Assembly: GCA_011009095.1 (NCBI GenBank)
Contig: VTPC01003991.1
Location: forward strand, 165,334 to 229,333
From: Ignelater luminosus
Taxonomy: Eukaryota > Arthropoda > Insecta > Coleoptera > Elateridae
Direction of reading: 5' to 3'
Length of the DNA stretch: 64,000 nt
Shown here: positions 12,322-25,900 of the stretch, piece by piece
How positions within the stretch are numbered: position 1 is the stretch's first letter
How the letters are laid out: each line of letters starts with the position of its first letter
Notes under the pieces: generated by a model
Databases searched by the model: none
What the model saw: only the letters and a program-made list of their open reading frames with translations
Told to the model about the DNA's origin: nothing
Program-made: the position numbers and the translations under genes

Positions 12322-15265
12322 TCTCAGAAACAATGTTCTTTAGGACAGAAGTTTGTAGGAACTTTTTTTATTCTTATAAATTTATATATATATAATCTTT
12401 TACCCTCATTTACCTTGTGGTGTCGAGGGGCCGGGCACACCGAGCCACAGAATGTATATTGTAGGCCTACGCTGGAGGTACTAGAGATAGTGAAGCCATC
12501 ATGGCTAGAACACTATGCTCGCTTTCCAAGATGTTAAAGTCTCAGCGCAGGATATGTGGCCATATCCACTCTACAGTACTGTCGGCTTATAAATTTATAA
12601 GGAATTTAAAGTTTCAACCAACTATTTTAAAAGATACCATCAATGTATGTATAATAGTTAAAGGGTTATTGTACAATTTATTTTTATTTAATAGAATCTG
12701 TTGATCTAAAGTGTTCATTTTTCTTTGCAATGTAGAAGAATGTAATACAGCTGCTACATAAATTATTTTGAAAATAATTGTAATCTTGTTATAATTAAAG
12801 TCACACTGGGCTACAGTCATACACAAATAACTGTTGGCTTTGTAACTGTAGATTAAGGTTGTTTAAAAACGCTAATAGGTATATTGTAAGAATTAGAAAT
12901 CATTCTGCCATTGTTCATTTGTTAACTGAGAAAAAAATCATTGATATACAATTATGCCATTTTGACATCCACAATTAACTTATGAAGAGATAAATTCAAA
13001 TACCTAAAGTTCAGTTCAAGATATTCAATAGGCTTAGTTCACAATTTTTAATTTTACATTCATATAAAAGTTCATCATAAGTAGAGCCTACATTATTTTT
13101 TTTCAATTTTTTTAAACCATAGAAATGCAGAAATACATTAATCTGATTGGAATTTTTCAGCACAATGTTTGAATTTAATTGCAATCCTTTATTTAAAAGT
13201 TGAATTATTTAAAATATAAAAGTTATAAACCTATACAATTATTTACGGCAAATGAAATAAAAAAATCTATTGAATAAATACCCCTTTAAAGTGCAAGAAA
13301 GATCAGTCTTTTAGCCAAAGGGTCAGTTCCATTTAACATTAGCTATTTTCTTATTTCATCTCAAGGAAGCAGTATGCTCGTCTTTTCTTGAGATTGTTAT
13401 TAAGCAGATACAGCAGCTTTAAATTGCCTCCTAGCATGTTTAAAATGTTCACTTCTTAATCCAAAAATGGAAGAGTTATGTGGTTTTACTTTATATTTAT
13501 GAAACTCTATCTAATAATAACAAACATGTGTTTATAAAAGCCTTTGTGGTCTAGAATGACATGAAAGATGTCTTTTAAAACTTTCTAGCTTCTCAAACAT
13601 ATTTTCTCCCCAGACATTTTGCATACTGTACTGTAGAATACAATGAAATAGAGTAATCAAAAAGAAAATATATCGCGGTCGCCTTTGGAATAAGAAATGT
13701 ATGATGTTTGTTAATTGTCAAGTTCTTGTCAAATATTTTATTAAGTTTGTTTAAAATTGCCTTTTTGGTTTAAAGTTTTGTGTAATTTAAAAAAATGCTA
13801 AGAACAAAATGTTTAGTTATTAGAAGCATATTTCTGAATTTGAAGCATTCTTAAAACCACAAAATTTGACAACTAATATTGTCATTTATTAAACTATGTA
13901 CGTAGCTTAAATATGCCAAGTGGCAATGTACGTTTTTCATTTCAAAGGTGACCATGACCACGATATGACCATTTTTTGGATTGCTCTGTATAATCTTGTA
14001 ACATGTATCATATTTACTTATATGGTCGAGATTAATAACAGTCATTGGCTAACACCCTGCCAGCAGTAAAGGCGATATTATTATTATAATACACCCTTTT
14101 ATACTTAAGAAATATACTGATCACTTCTCACTAAGAAATATTAATAAACCTAAATTTACTTGCATTATCATCTCTCACAATATATTATGTGAACAGCTAT
14201 TTGTCATAAAATTCCACTGTCACAATTTTTATTATTATATACCAGCCACAGTAAATAACAAAACAAAAGTATTGAGCATACAATACAACTTGGAGGCAAA
14301 AAAGCCACTTTATAATGCCTTTTCACATAGATTGCGCTTTAGTGCCTTTTACAATTTTTATTAATACCCAGAGAAAAGTAACTTCATTATTATTGTTATA
14401 AAACTTCATTATTACTGTTATAATTGTTTAGGGCCAGTTGTACTATTTCAGATTAGTTTCAAATTCTATTTAATACTTACTATTCAAACTGCAAGTTAAA
14501 TTAACAATTCTTAATTCGGCTATTTAAAACTTAAATCTGATTTTATTAGTCCTCAAATTTTTGCATCTTTGTTTTATATATACTATGATTACTATTTTAT
14601 CAATCTGTGTAATAGTATACATGCTAAAAATGTTAAGGCAGTTTGTATGTACTTTAAGGGTCACCTTGTTATTAGCTAGTTAACTTTGAACTGGATTATG
14701 AGTTTTGAATTGTATGGTGAATATTGCATGTACAATACCACTAAAAATTCAAACATCAGTATCCAAATGAATTAAGATTCTAGTTCATTGTAATAACTTT
14801 TTTTTCTAAATCAACAACAAGAGCTTTTTAATAATATTCACACATAAAGTGAAAAAAATGTAACTGTTTCAACTCTTAATTCATTACGATAAAAAGAAAA
14901 AAACTCAAATAACTAAAGAATCTTTGTACCTCTCCATGGTGATATTAAAGAACACTTATAATACCTTAAATATATGGCTATTTTAAAATTGCTTAATGAA
15001 GGTAAAAAGTGACTTAACTCAAGCAAATAAAACAAAATAGGTCTAATGCAATGAAATTAAAAAGCTTAAATTCTCAACTATTACGTTAAAAACTATTTAC
15101 AATATTTCACAGTTTTGAACTGAATATTCAGATCAATAAATAAAAAACATAAAAAATAAATAACAAATATTATTTTTAACTTCATTATTTAGAAACGCAA
15201 ATAAAAACAAATACGAAACCGGCATTTCAATTCCATATTCTTATAAAAACTTACCTGTATTTAAT
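12322..15265. other. intergenic and probable 3' untranslated DNA of wit
   Basis: No further coding exon recognised. A short GC-richer island at about 12420-12560 stands out from the AT-rich background but has no family match. A consensus splice donor (CAG|GTAAGT on the minus strand) lies about 13 bases after the wit stop codon, so part of this stretch may be a 3' untranslated intron and exon of that gene. Confidence 0.4.
15243..15256 (-). promoter_or_regulatory. splice donor just after the wit stop codon
   Basis: On the minus strand the wit stop TAG is followed by ATTAAATACAG|GTAAGTTTT, a near-perfect donor site. This suggests a 3' untranslated intron, with more of the transcript lying at lower coordinates. 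No acceptor could be assigned. Confidence 0.45.
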
Positions 15266-18200
15266 CTAAAAACTACTGATACTCTCTCTATCTTGTGAAT
15301 CGTGTTGTGTGGGTATTTGAGTAGGCATCTGAGGTTCAAGATCAGGAGCACTACCCCACTGCCCCATACTCATCATACGATCATCATATAGTGAAAATCT
15401 GGCAGATTCATTTGCAGCTTTTCCTCGTGTTCGTCGTACAGAAGGAGGAACGTCTCCTGGTGTTTTAATTCGTACAGATGGATCTTTCAGTTTTGAAAGA
15501 TCTGTCACTGATGAAAATACTTCATTAAATTGTTCTAAAGAACGCTGCCTCGATAAGCTGTCTTTGCATTTGAGTAACTGTGTAACACCTGATGTGTTAC
15601 TTTTAGAATTATCAACCTTTTCTGTTTTTACAACAGATAATGGTAATGTGCTAGGTCTTTTTGCATCTTTCATGTCATTTTCATTAATTAAAGTGGTCGT
15701 GACACCATTCTGACCAAAACTATTAACTAATTTCCCTGGCACAATTTGAACTTTAGTTTCTTTACGAAGACCAAACTCTCCTGTAGAATTTGATTGGTCT
15801 TTACGATTATTACTAAATAGTTTTTTAAACCCTAGCCACTTAAATTTCGACTTTGGGGGAACTACGACATTACTATTATATCTCTTTGGACTCCCATGAA
15901 CTGCATTCTGAACATACGGGATAGGCACAGCACGGTGTATCAACTGGAAATTCAAGAAATCATTCGTAATTAAATTTTGAGACTCTGAACTCGTGCAGTG
16001 CTTTGATGATTTATCTATTAATAAACAGTCACTAGAACCAGATAATAAATTACGTTCTAAACAGGGATTTCTGCCTTGGTAAGGTTGTAAAGGTGTCATG
16101 CAAGCTGCTAACTGATTAGAATTTTTACAGTTCTCTTCTGTTGGCGATAAAAGTGTTTCTATAGTTCCTACAGAAGAATCTATCATATGATCGTGTAAGT
16201 GATTATTATTAATTAAAGGAGTTGGACTCGCTGGGGGATGCATGGGGTGTAAGACACGCCCTCTAAGAGTTGGTAACTCTAGTAAACGTTCCTCTACACA
16301 CAATGAAGTCAGACGTGCCTCTGCATCCTGGAAGATCGTTAGATTAGTCTAAGATTACTTGTTCCTTAACATAAAACAATTTTACTTACTTGGTCCCAAC
16401 AATCTTCAGCAGTCTCACACAATAACCTTGCAGCAGCAGTATCCTTCCAAGATGGAGGCCAGAGAGGTCTTGCTTTACGTCTACTGACAAGTGCTTGCAT
16501 TTGTTCAAGAGTGGGGTTTTCACCTACTTCTTTATAAAATGGTGGTGCATATGACTGAGGTTCGGCTGCTTGCATATCTGTACATCTAGTACCAAGTTCC
16601 CACAACACCAATCCCAGAGAGTAAACGTCGATTTGTTTCAAAGCACTTTCACAGTCACGAAGGTTAACTGCACCTTCTAATACTTCTGGAGCCATATATC
16701 TTAACGTACCTTTAAAGAAATTATTTTTATTTTAAAATGCTGACGCAAACATCAACATTTAGCAATTACCAGCTTCACTTAAAGAATGATTTTCTGTTCT
16801 TCTCGGAATCACAGCAAGGCCAAGATCACAGATACAACATGAGAGATCAGCACGTACCAACACATTTCTAGTGTTAATATCCCGATGTGCAATACATGGT
16901 TTACCAAGATCTGAATGCAAATGAGCTAAACCTTTGGCAATACCCAAACTCATTTTACATAGAGTTGCTAAATCAATCGTGTGATTTTTCAAGTATTCCT
17001 GAAGACATTCTTGTTCCAAACTGAATATTAAAATGTAATCAGATAAGCCACCTGGTGTTTGGCAACGTTCACCTCCACCAAAACATTTTAACAAAGCAGA
17101 GTTTTCACCAGCTACTTTATACAGATCATGTTCATTTAAGAAATAATTACGATGATGCGGGGGGAAGACTTTTACAGCTACTTCTAAATCATCTACTAGA
17201 CCACGCCATACGCTACCATAACGACCTTGACCTAAAACATTGAATAACATTATTAAAAAAATTTCTCAAATAGAGTATGAGTTATTTTACAGTTTCCACA
17301 GAGCATACTATGTATTTTTAAGGTATAAGTGTTATTTAAATGATAAATCTAAACATAATTTGATCATTTTTTAAATTTCAAGGTTACCCTTTTGAAGGGA
17401 TATTTAACCCCTTAAAACCAAATATGTTATTAGGGGATGTTACTCTGTACCATACATGAGTACAAAGCCAAATTGGCTGAATTGATTCATATTATACAAC
17501 AAAACAGGTTTGTATATTTTACAGCTTGACTATCAGAACTAAATTATCTTGATCAGAATCTGCTCTAAAATTACTTTCTGCTGGTAAATTTGCCTTTATA
17601 GGAACCAATTCAGTTCCTTAGATGGCTCCTGTGCCCATGTACACTCTACACCCAGATGAAGTTTCAGATTTTCTGAATTTCCAGGTTCTTTTTGTGTTTT
17701 TAATCAGGTTTGTTATAGAAATCTTCAAGTTTCTTATTTTAATAGTCAATTAGATAAACAAATTCAAAAAAATTGTTTACTATATATTTTTGATAGATTG
17801 CAACAGTAACGTAAGTTATGGAAATAGTAAATTGATAAAGTTATCTGTTGCGTAATTAATTTAACCTGTAAAATGATTAGAAATAAAGTTAATTAATCGA
17901 GAATTTGACTCATTAATACATTTTCAAAATAAGGTCTAGTAATAATACGCAGTAAACAGATAACTTAAAGCTTTTTTTTTAAATATTAAAGTACAAAAAT
18001 GTGATAAAATAATTACAAACATCATCAATCTAACTTAGAAATTTAATTTGCGAAGTAATATTTATTAATTATTAAAAAAGCCTTACCAATAATACTGCAT
18101 AGTTTCAATTTATCGATGCTATATTCTTCAGGTGGAGGAACAGTTGCTTGTCCACCTTCTAAGTCATTTTTATCAGGTTTCATACGCCAACAAATGTACG

Positions 18201-20204
18201 TCCATACAGCAGCAGCAATGCTTAATATAACAAACAATACTCCTGATACAACCCAAATAAGTGGATTTATTCTAGATTTCTGCATAGTTTCTGGTGAAGT
18301 TTTTGGCAAAGCAGGTGGTTCATCCACTGGCACATAAACATTAGTAAAATTCGTATTACACATATCACCCGTGCAACAACAGAATTTTGTTGTATTCATT
18401 GCTTTTGGAGGTTCCCTGTCTGCTATACATTGGTTCCTTTCACAATCCTCAGGAGTACCAGATACTTCCCAACAACCTAAAACAATTCAAACAAAGAATG
18501 ATAAACAAGACACTCCGTATAAGTACACAAAGTAAATTATAATTTTTAAGATATTATAAATAAAGTTTCAATTCAAAATCGTGATGATGATTTATAAACA
18601 ATCTAGGATAAATCAAACCAATAATTTCTAGAAGTATTAAATCTTTTCATAAAATTTCTCAAGTTTGATTACTATCATCCTTAAGAATGCATTTGCATAC
18701 AAAACTAATTAAAGATAATTCAAGAAAGTCACACTGTAATTTATTGATTTTAAGAACAAGGAAAAAGATAATGAAAGATAAATAATCAAGTTAATACAAA
18801 ATTTCTTTTATTTTCAGTTTTTACACGCATTAATGACAAATAATTAAAGGAATTTTTATTACACTATGATTAAAATATGTTATTAAAAGAAATGAACTTT
18901 GTATTTTTTTAAAAGAATGTTATCAAAAAATGTAAAGCACTTGACATGCCTCAATATTGTTTATTAAATGTTAACTTTCAGAGAAGCAAATAAATACAAG
19001 AGCACTTTATTAACAATTTATATTTCAATGAATAATGATAATATAACAACTAAGTTTCAATAGAACCTGCAGTAAATTATTTGTAATAAATGATATGATG
19101 AACCTCACACTCACTGGTAGAAATTATATCTGATTTTATCATTTAAATAATCTATTTAGAAAGATTTTACAATATGTAGCAAACAATAAAATTATGTTAA
19201 TACGAAGTGTTCGCTTAGTAAACAGGTGTTTTAGAGAATGTTACAATCTCATATGTATTTGGTATTCTAAAGTTTACTTGTTAGAATTGTATATTTTGAT
19301 ATTTGAAAATATTTCAGATTTAAATTATTAATAAAACTAACTAATACAGAACTTTAATTAGACAGTGAGTATCTCAACTTCTTATTAATAGAAATGTGAC
19401 CTTTCTAATAAACCCACATCCATATAATATTACAAAGACATGAATATTATATTTACAAAAACATGGATTTCATATAAGAAATTCCAACTAAACAATTTGT
19501 TTAATCTCCACATTTATTTCAGTGCAGAATTGTTCAGCAAAAATTCTTCTTAGTAAAGTAAGACACGAATAGTACGGCATGGCACGTATGACGAAAAAGT
19601 AGTTAAAAATAATCACGAAAACAAGTACAACACACGATGTTTAAGTGGCATCATGTGTTAACATAAAAACACATAAAAACTTTCTTTGTAAGAAAACCAC
19701 ATTTTAACTAAGTGTGTAGTTCATAAGAAAAATCAAACACATTGCCCTAAGTGTATAAAAAATTACACACAAACCAGTTTTTGTTTTACTATTTAATGAC
19801 TCGATTAATTGAGTACTTCAAGTGGATTTCTGATGACATAATTCTATAAAGCTCTCGAAATCTTTGTAATTAAAATTAAGATACGTGAAATTATGTGAAC
19901 AAGAAAATATAATGTAATAATATAACAACTTGTACTTACCTTGTCCCATTATTGTAATATTGCCATCATTAGGATCTTCTTGCCACAATGAATAACAATG
20001 ATTGGTGTCACATTTTACAAATGGTTGTTCAGTTGCATTATTCTCTTCAGGATCCTCATCATCAACTTCACGTGGTATTGTTCCAGACCATGCACATGTT
20101 ATTGTTTCCACAGAACCATGCGGATCTGAATCAAGAACACCACCCACAAACAATAATAAATCTAAATGAAATATTAAAAATGTTGCTATTGGTATTGGTG
20201 ACAT
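15266..20204 (-). CDS. wit: BMP type II receptor serine/threonine kinase (wishful thinking-like)
   Basis: Five minus-strand coding exons join in frame: 20204-19940, 18476-18087, 17231-16770, 16709-16390, 16327-15266, about 832 residues. A signal peptide ([17 protein letters not shown]) precedes a cysteine-rich ectodomain with N-glycosylation sites and the CCCTGDMCN box. One membrane helix follows (about 160-185), then the kinase: GQGRYGSV loop, VAVK lysine (about 239), HRDINTRN loop (about 334), DLG (about 354), [20 protein letters not shown], and ELGTRCTD. A 350-residue Ser-rich tail follows, the hallmark of BMPR2/wit. The family binds BMP ligands and phosphorylates type I receptors; wit acts at Drosophila neuromuscular junctions. 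The activation segment has DLG in place of the DFG of vertebrate BMPR2, as in type I receptors and AMHR2, and is expected to be active. Convergent with the upstream ATPase gene and divergent from MetAP1D. Confidence 0.93.
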
Positions 20205-20288
20205 TGTAGATTGTGTCGTTGAAATTCTTTCTTATTAAGGCCTTTTGTAGTCAGTTTTATTTTCAAATTTTATCTCATCATTTTCATT
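20205..20288 (-). other. 5' untranslated part of the wit first coding exon
   Basis: A good acceptor (TTTCTCTTTCAG on the minus strand) ends at 20289, so the first coding exon probably starts at 20288 and carries 84 bases of leader. This leader holds a tiny upstream frame, ATG AAA ATG ATG AGA TAA, ahead of the main ATG, which could dampen translation. It also implies at least one upstream non-coding exon at higher coordinates. Confidence 0.5.
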
Positions 20289-20329
20289 CTGAAAGAGAAA
20301 AACATATTTCATTACTTTTGGTTAAGGAC

Positions 20330-20356
20330 TTTATTATTATTATTATTATTATTATT
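20330..20356. repeat. (ATT)n microsatellite
   Basis: About nine uninterrupted TTA/ATT units. It lies in what should be the wit 5' intron. Confidence 0.9.
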
Positions 20357-21484
20357 GTAAGCTTACTAATAACTTGAGATAGTTAGTTGTATGAAAATAC
20401 TTAATAAGAGAGGTCTAGAACATTCGTTTAAGATTATACCATTAACGTTTTTGAAATCTTGAATCTAAAATATGACTTATTTTTTATAATATTATTGTAA
20501 CTTTTTATGTAATGTTCAAATATAATACTAAACCGTTTCTATAGTATAGGTTTACGTCGATTTTTTTCATTTGTGAACGAGTTTAATTTGTTTTACATAA
20601 ATATTTTCAAAGGGTAGTGTACTACTGCAGCTCCCTCTAACTGTATGACATAAGCAACTAACTAGTAAGAGCAAAAATGTAATCACCCCTTGGAGATGGT
20701 CACATCCTGTTGTATTATGATGCGTATCCCAAAAGTTTTAGAATCATAGAATCATACAGAATGTATCAAATAACTAAACTTAGTTAGTACTTTTGAGTTA
20801 GGAAAGGTTAAAATTAGACTAGATGAACATTGGTCTATTGAGAATACTAATAATGAGAATGATTCTAAAGGTTATGTTAAATGTTTTTGTTTGTGTTGTG
20901 TTGAAATTGCTTGAAAATGTTCCATTATTTATAAATAAAAGCCTTTGTAATGATATTAATATTTTACGGTTTATTTCATGGTGTTGTGAATTATAAAATT
21001 AACAAAAATTTAAAAGTGTTGTCTGTTTTTTTCATTTATAAAATAGTAATCAATCGTGGAAATAAAAACAAAAGTTGATACTAATGCACATACATACATA
21101 TATGCTTGCCAACTTTTAAGATTACTTGACACTAGGAATTGACCAGTACCGATTGGCTATATTGATCATGGAACCAATATCGAGAAGAGATTGATATGGA
21201 TCCATATAAAATGGTAAGAGATGGATATTAAAAAATAGACCAGCATTATTGTAAGTACAAAGCATACATCTTTAAAAAAAACTGTCATACTCTTTAATTA
21301 GTAGGATTGTAAAGTTAACCAAGAAGATTCCAATTTTTCAATCATAAAAGAGATAATGTGTCATCATTAATTCATTCTACAAAAGAAATATCTATAAATG
21401 AACAGTCTTTTGTAACAGTAGTTTAAAAGCATCTTGACAATATTATTGTATGGATTTTCCTAAAGTAGAATTTGATATATACAA
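20357..21484. other. non-coding DNA, probably wit 5' intron
   Basis: AT-rich, no gene, RNA or resolved repeat. Placed within an intron only by inference from the acceptor at 20289. Confidence 0.35.
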
Positions 21485-21767
21485 TCCATTATACATTTTT
21501 ACTAGTCACTTCAACTTTTTTTTTCATTTTCAAAAGATCATGAAACACAGATATACAGTGTTTTCTGTTTTGTATCTTTACACGGCATAATTTTGAGGTT
21601 AGTATCTTTCAATCAACTTGCACTTGTAAGTTCGTGTTGATTGAAAGATCCTAACCTCAAAATTATGTTATGTCAAAATTCAAAACAGAAACAGTAGATA
21701 TTGCCGTTTCATGATATTTCTAAAATGAAAAGAAAGTTGAAGTAAACTGTGGAAACATATAGTGGGT
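21485..21767. mobile_element. long fold-back element, arms about 130 bp
   Basis: The left arm (about 21485-21617) and the right arm (21636-21767) are inverted copies. The best stretch is GGCATAATTTTGAGGTTAG...TCTTTCAATCAAC against its complement, and the similarity continues outward through CATGAAAC and CACTTCAAC. The loop is only about 18 bases, so a transcript would form a very long hairpin. Most likely a MITE or foldback element. No protein is encoded. Confidence 0.82.
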
Positions 21768-22282
21768 TGCATCTTAAATTGGTGAACCGTACTATATATT
21801 ATACTTACTAGATATATTTAAAATTTCTCAATAATATAATATGTCAAATGAATGGGATGTAAAATGGCTGATGTAAATGACTGAATGAAACTAAGCACGA
21901 AATATAACGTAAATATTCTAAAATATAGAGACCAATAAGCCAATACAGTATATTCATTATTGATATCAGGCAAACAAAATCGTATCAGTTGATCTCTACT
22001 TCACATGACACTATCAATCATTCTCAAAGTTTATATATCAAAGTCATCTTTGGTTAAAAAAACTGTTGTGACTGAGAGATTTTCAAAGTATATTTTATAT
22101 GACAAATGCGACAATCTAGATGAATTAATCATAAACAAATCATTTTGTTTCTATAAGTAACTTGATTAAAAATCTTTATGAATGCATATAATTTCAGTAT
22201 AATAGTGTGTTAATATTTGTAAATTAAATTAGACACAAGCTACATGCTACGCAGTGTTGTTTTTTATACTTCACGGTGTAAT

Positions 22283-22311
22283 CAATCTCAGGGGCTTCAA
22301 GCCCTGGATTG
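22283..22311. other. short perfect-loop hairpin
   Basis: CAATC-T-CAGGGGC, a TTCAA loop, then GCCCTG-GATTG, a compact stem with one bulge in unrelated AT-rich sequence. Function unknown; it may be chance or a repeat remnant. Confidence 0.3.
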
Positions 22312-22533
22312 TTAAACACTCAGAAAGAAAGCAACTTTATGTAAATGTAATGTGTTATTGTGTTAGTTAGGGATAGGCAACACATACTGCAAAATGATGG
22401 TATTTCAGAAGTAAATTCTCAATCAGCTTGATTTTCTTCATAGCTATCCTTTTACGGAGTCAACTATGGAAAATATGCTCATGCAATTTGTGTTGCCTAT
22501 TAAGTATGTAACACAATAAAATAGGAAGACTAA

Positions 22534-22944
22534 TGCCCGGTTTCTGAAAGCAATTTATCTAACTGATAAAGTTGTGCATTCCATAAATCGCCAAAAGTTG
22601 TTTCTCAAATGCTATGTTGTATTTATGGGACCGATAATGGCTTCACAAGTTATTGGAGCAACAGCAGATTATGGTTAAGATGAAAGTGCCGGTATAGAAC
22701 GACAGTGTTATTGGAAAATGTGTAACAGTTTCAAATTATTTCACTTTTTTTAAAGTATTTTTTGTTTTTCTAGTGTTGTAAGTGCAGTAGCCACCTATCG
22801 GTTTTTCTCGTAACTACTTAAGAAACCAATACTTATAAAGTAGAGTACAATATCTTAAACAACACTTAAGAAGTTTATCAGTTCCATAAAGTTATGAATC
22901 CAATAACTATATGATACATAACACCAGCTTTCAGAAACTGGGCA
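22534..22944. mobile_element. PIF/Harbinger-like MITE, 411 bp, TAA duplication
   Basis: The left end TGCCCGGTTTCTGAAAGC and the reversed right end TGCCCAGTTTCTGAAAGC match at 17 of 18 positions. Both are flanked by TAA (22531-22533 and 22945-22947), the 3-bp TWA duplication typical of PIF/Harbinger transposons. The interior has ATTCCATAA-type phrases near both ends in inverted orientation and no coding capacity. Confidence 0.8.
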
Positions 22945-25900
22945 TAAATAAAGAGAAAATACCACACAAATAGTAAAAAAAAATTAAAATAATAAATCAC
23001 ATAGAGGTATCTATTTATGGAAGTCATTGAATTTAATTTTATGCTTTCCTAAACAGAATTGCAATAATCATAATCAGTTTTCTGATGATAATAATAACCT
23101 ATGTTTTTATTGCACAATAATTGGCAAGAAGTGCCAGTGACAGTAAAAGGGTTGCCAGTATATTAAGAAAAACAAGAAAGATGTACAATCATCACAGCCA
23201 TATTGAAGAACCTTAGATGATATAATAACAACAATAACAACTGAAAAGCATTTCAGAATACTCTTTTAAACAATTTGTATATGTTGTTTATAATTAATTT
23301 AATATTTAAGTAACAATAAAGTACATGTTATTGTTATAATAGGACTGACTGTAAGATAATCTTATTAAATTTATTTCAGGATACTACAAAAGGTTAAAAT
23401 TCAACAAAATTCATAGTATGTATAGAATTTTTTAATAAGATATGAGAATATTTATGTAATCAGGGTATCATTGTAACTTTAGCTTTGGATAAAAAAAAAT
23501 GATAGAAACCAGTCACTAACTAAGCTCAATTAAATAATTAATTGTGAAAAACTAAGAGATTTTATTTTATTTCCTTATTCTTCTATCAAAGGGTAGGTAG
23601 GTACCTATACATAATTAAATATCTTCATGGGTCACACATCAGCTTATTTATTACTTAAATATTAACATTACTTAAAATAATGCAAGCAACGATAATACAT
23701 TTTTAAATATTATTTTTAAAATAAATTGTTATTCAGTACATGAATCTAAAGATGCGAGAATGAATATTATGTTATGTAAAAAACCTGTATTTACCACATA
23801 TTCCTTTTTGCATCTTCCGATTTACATACATTGTCCATTCTATTTGAGGCTTCCTTTTTTATTTATTAACTTATTTCTATACCCATTGTGTTCCAAAAAA
23901 CCTAATTAAGTAGATCTTTATTAATCAAAAATATAATTTTTCAGTACTTACAATTAAGATATAAGACTACGTTTTATGTGCAATCGTTCAGTAACTGCAG
24001 GAAATATACAATACATTTATAACAAGTTAATCTTATTTAAAGGGCAGTAGGTAAGTACATGTTGTATTTTATAATACAGTTTCTTTCTTTTCACAACTGT
24101 ACCCAATTATTTCTTTACCTATTTATATTCATATCTTTTTGAGGGTTAGGTTAACCTAAAAAATTACATTACAAAATAAGTTATTTCTAATATTTTTCAT
24201 TTTAATGTTAGCTTTACTTGAAAAATACTAACAAGTTTTTTTTTATTGAATATAAAAAATGCTACTAATTTTTATTCGCGTGCCACCAATTCAATGGAAA
24301 TACATCCATATTGAAGAACCACTTTGGGCTGCGCTAGAATGTATTGTATGCTTCTTTCTACCCTCTTTATATTCAAAGTATTCGACAGATGGTCATATAA
24401 TGTCAAATAAGTTTAAATTAAATTTCATTTAGCCTTTTTTAGTTTTTCTTTATCTTCGTTCAATCAGTTAGTCACTGAAAGCATCAACAGATGTAGGAAC
24501 AAAAGCTTTGCGTTTTTTCTGTATGTCAAACAAATTTGCCTGAGTTCATATTATAATTAAAACATAAATGAAAAGAAATTTCATAGAATTAGTTATTGTA
24601 TTATTTATTTCTGCAATAATGGTATTTTTTTCCAATTTAATTTCTAGTTTTTTATGAATCTAGATTAACTTATCTGACATATAAAAAAATGATAGCTATT
24701 GTACCTGTAACTGAGAACAGAAAAAAAAACTTTAATTAATCAATCAATTCCTCAACAGTTTTACACTGCAAATTTGACAAGAGAAGATTGAACCAAAAAT
24801 AAAACACATTCAAATAGTTAATAAAATAAATATTACATTAATTTATTTGTAGTGATTTAATTTTTCTATAAATATAAATTATTAAACAATTACATATACT
24901 GTTCCAAAATACTGGCCCTCTTTAGATATCATATACCACATAGGATGCTTAGAAACAAAAATATATTTCACAAGGAATTTGCCAGGACCAGTTACATTTC
25001 CAATCCTCCAATTAATAGAATACTTGGATTAGCAAAACACATTACTATTGACTTATTATTTAATACAGGCACCATTAGCTTTATTCATGTTTTAAAGTTA
25101 ACCACATTTGATAAAATAGTAATCTAGAAAAATGTATGTTTTAGTGAGTATTGTTAAATTTTGCTTTGTATTATTATTCTTTTGTGTAATTACAATTTCT
25201 AATTAAAAAAAAGCTACTGTTAAACATTTGGTGCTAAATTATTTTCAAGCTTATAGGTTGCAATTTTATTTGGGATCTTTTATGGAGCAAATTTTATAAA
25301 GTCGAACACTGAAACAGTGGTTTTTACAGCTTGCATAATACTAAAACCTACCAGATGTTTCAGTACTTTTGAGCAACCTTTTATCACAGGAACTTTAAAA
25401 ATATCAACGGTTATGTAAAGAGTGTAAATCTAAAGATTTTTTTTAATTTTGTTTCATAATTTGTATCAACCTAAAACCTAGTGATGATTGTTTCTCAAAA
25501 TTTTTTACAATAGAATTTTAAGTTAGTTTCATAAACAGTGCAATCAGTAAGATTATTTAATTATTTATCAATGACAAAAGAGTACTAAGTTTAAAGCAGT
25601 TTGACTTTTTTACAAAAACATAAACAAAAACATACACTTTAAAAACAAAATAGGTATTAGTAAGTATATCTTTTTACTCAATTGCCATTCTATTATTTAT
25701 TATTATTAAGTTTTAAGTACCTGTACCTACAGTTTGATATTTTTAGAAGGTGCTTATACTAATAACTTATCCTTCGTATAAACATAAATTAAAAATATTG
25801 ATAAAATAAAATTGTTTTTCAAAGCTATTGTTTAAAATTCTTACAAGTGTATCTAATATAGATGTCATTTTAAAAATCATCTTAATATTCATAGAATACA

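Noticed and set aside
12420-12560. GC-richer patch that might be a tRNA-derived SINE or an exon
   Set aside because: No A/B box pair, no cloverleaf, and no open frame with a recognisable protein.
24138-24160. TTAGGTTAACCTAA, resembling the insect telomere unit TTAGG
   Set aside because: Only a single palindromic occurrence, not an array.
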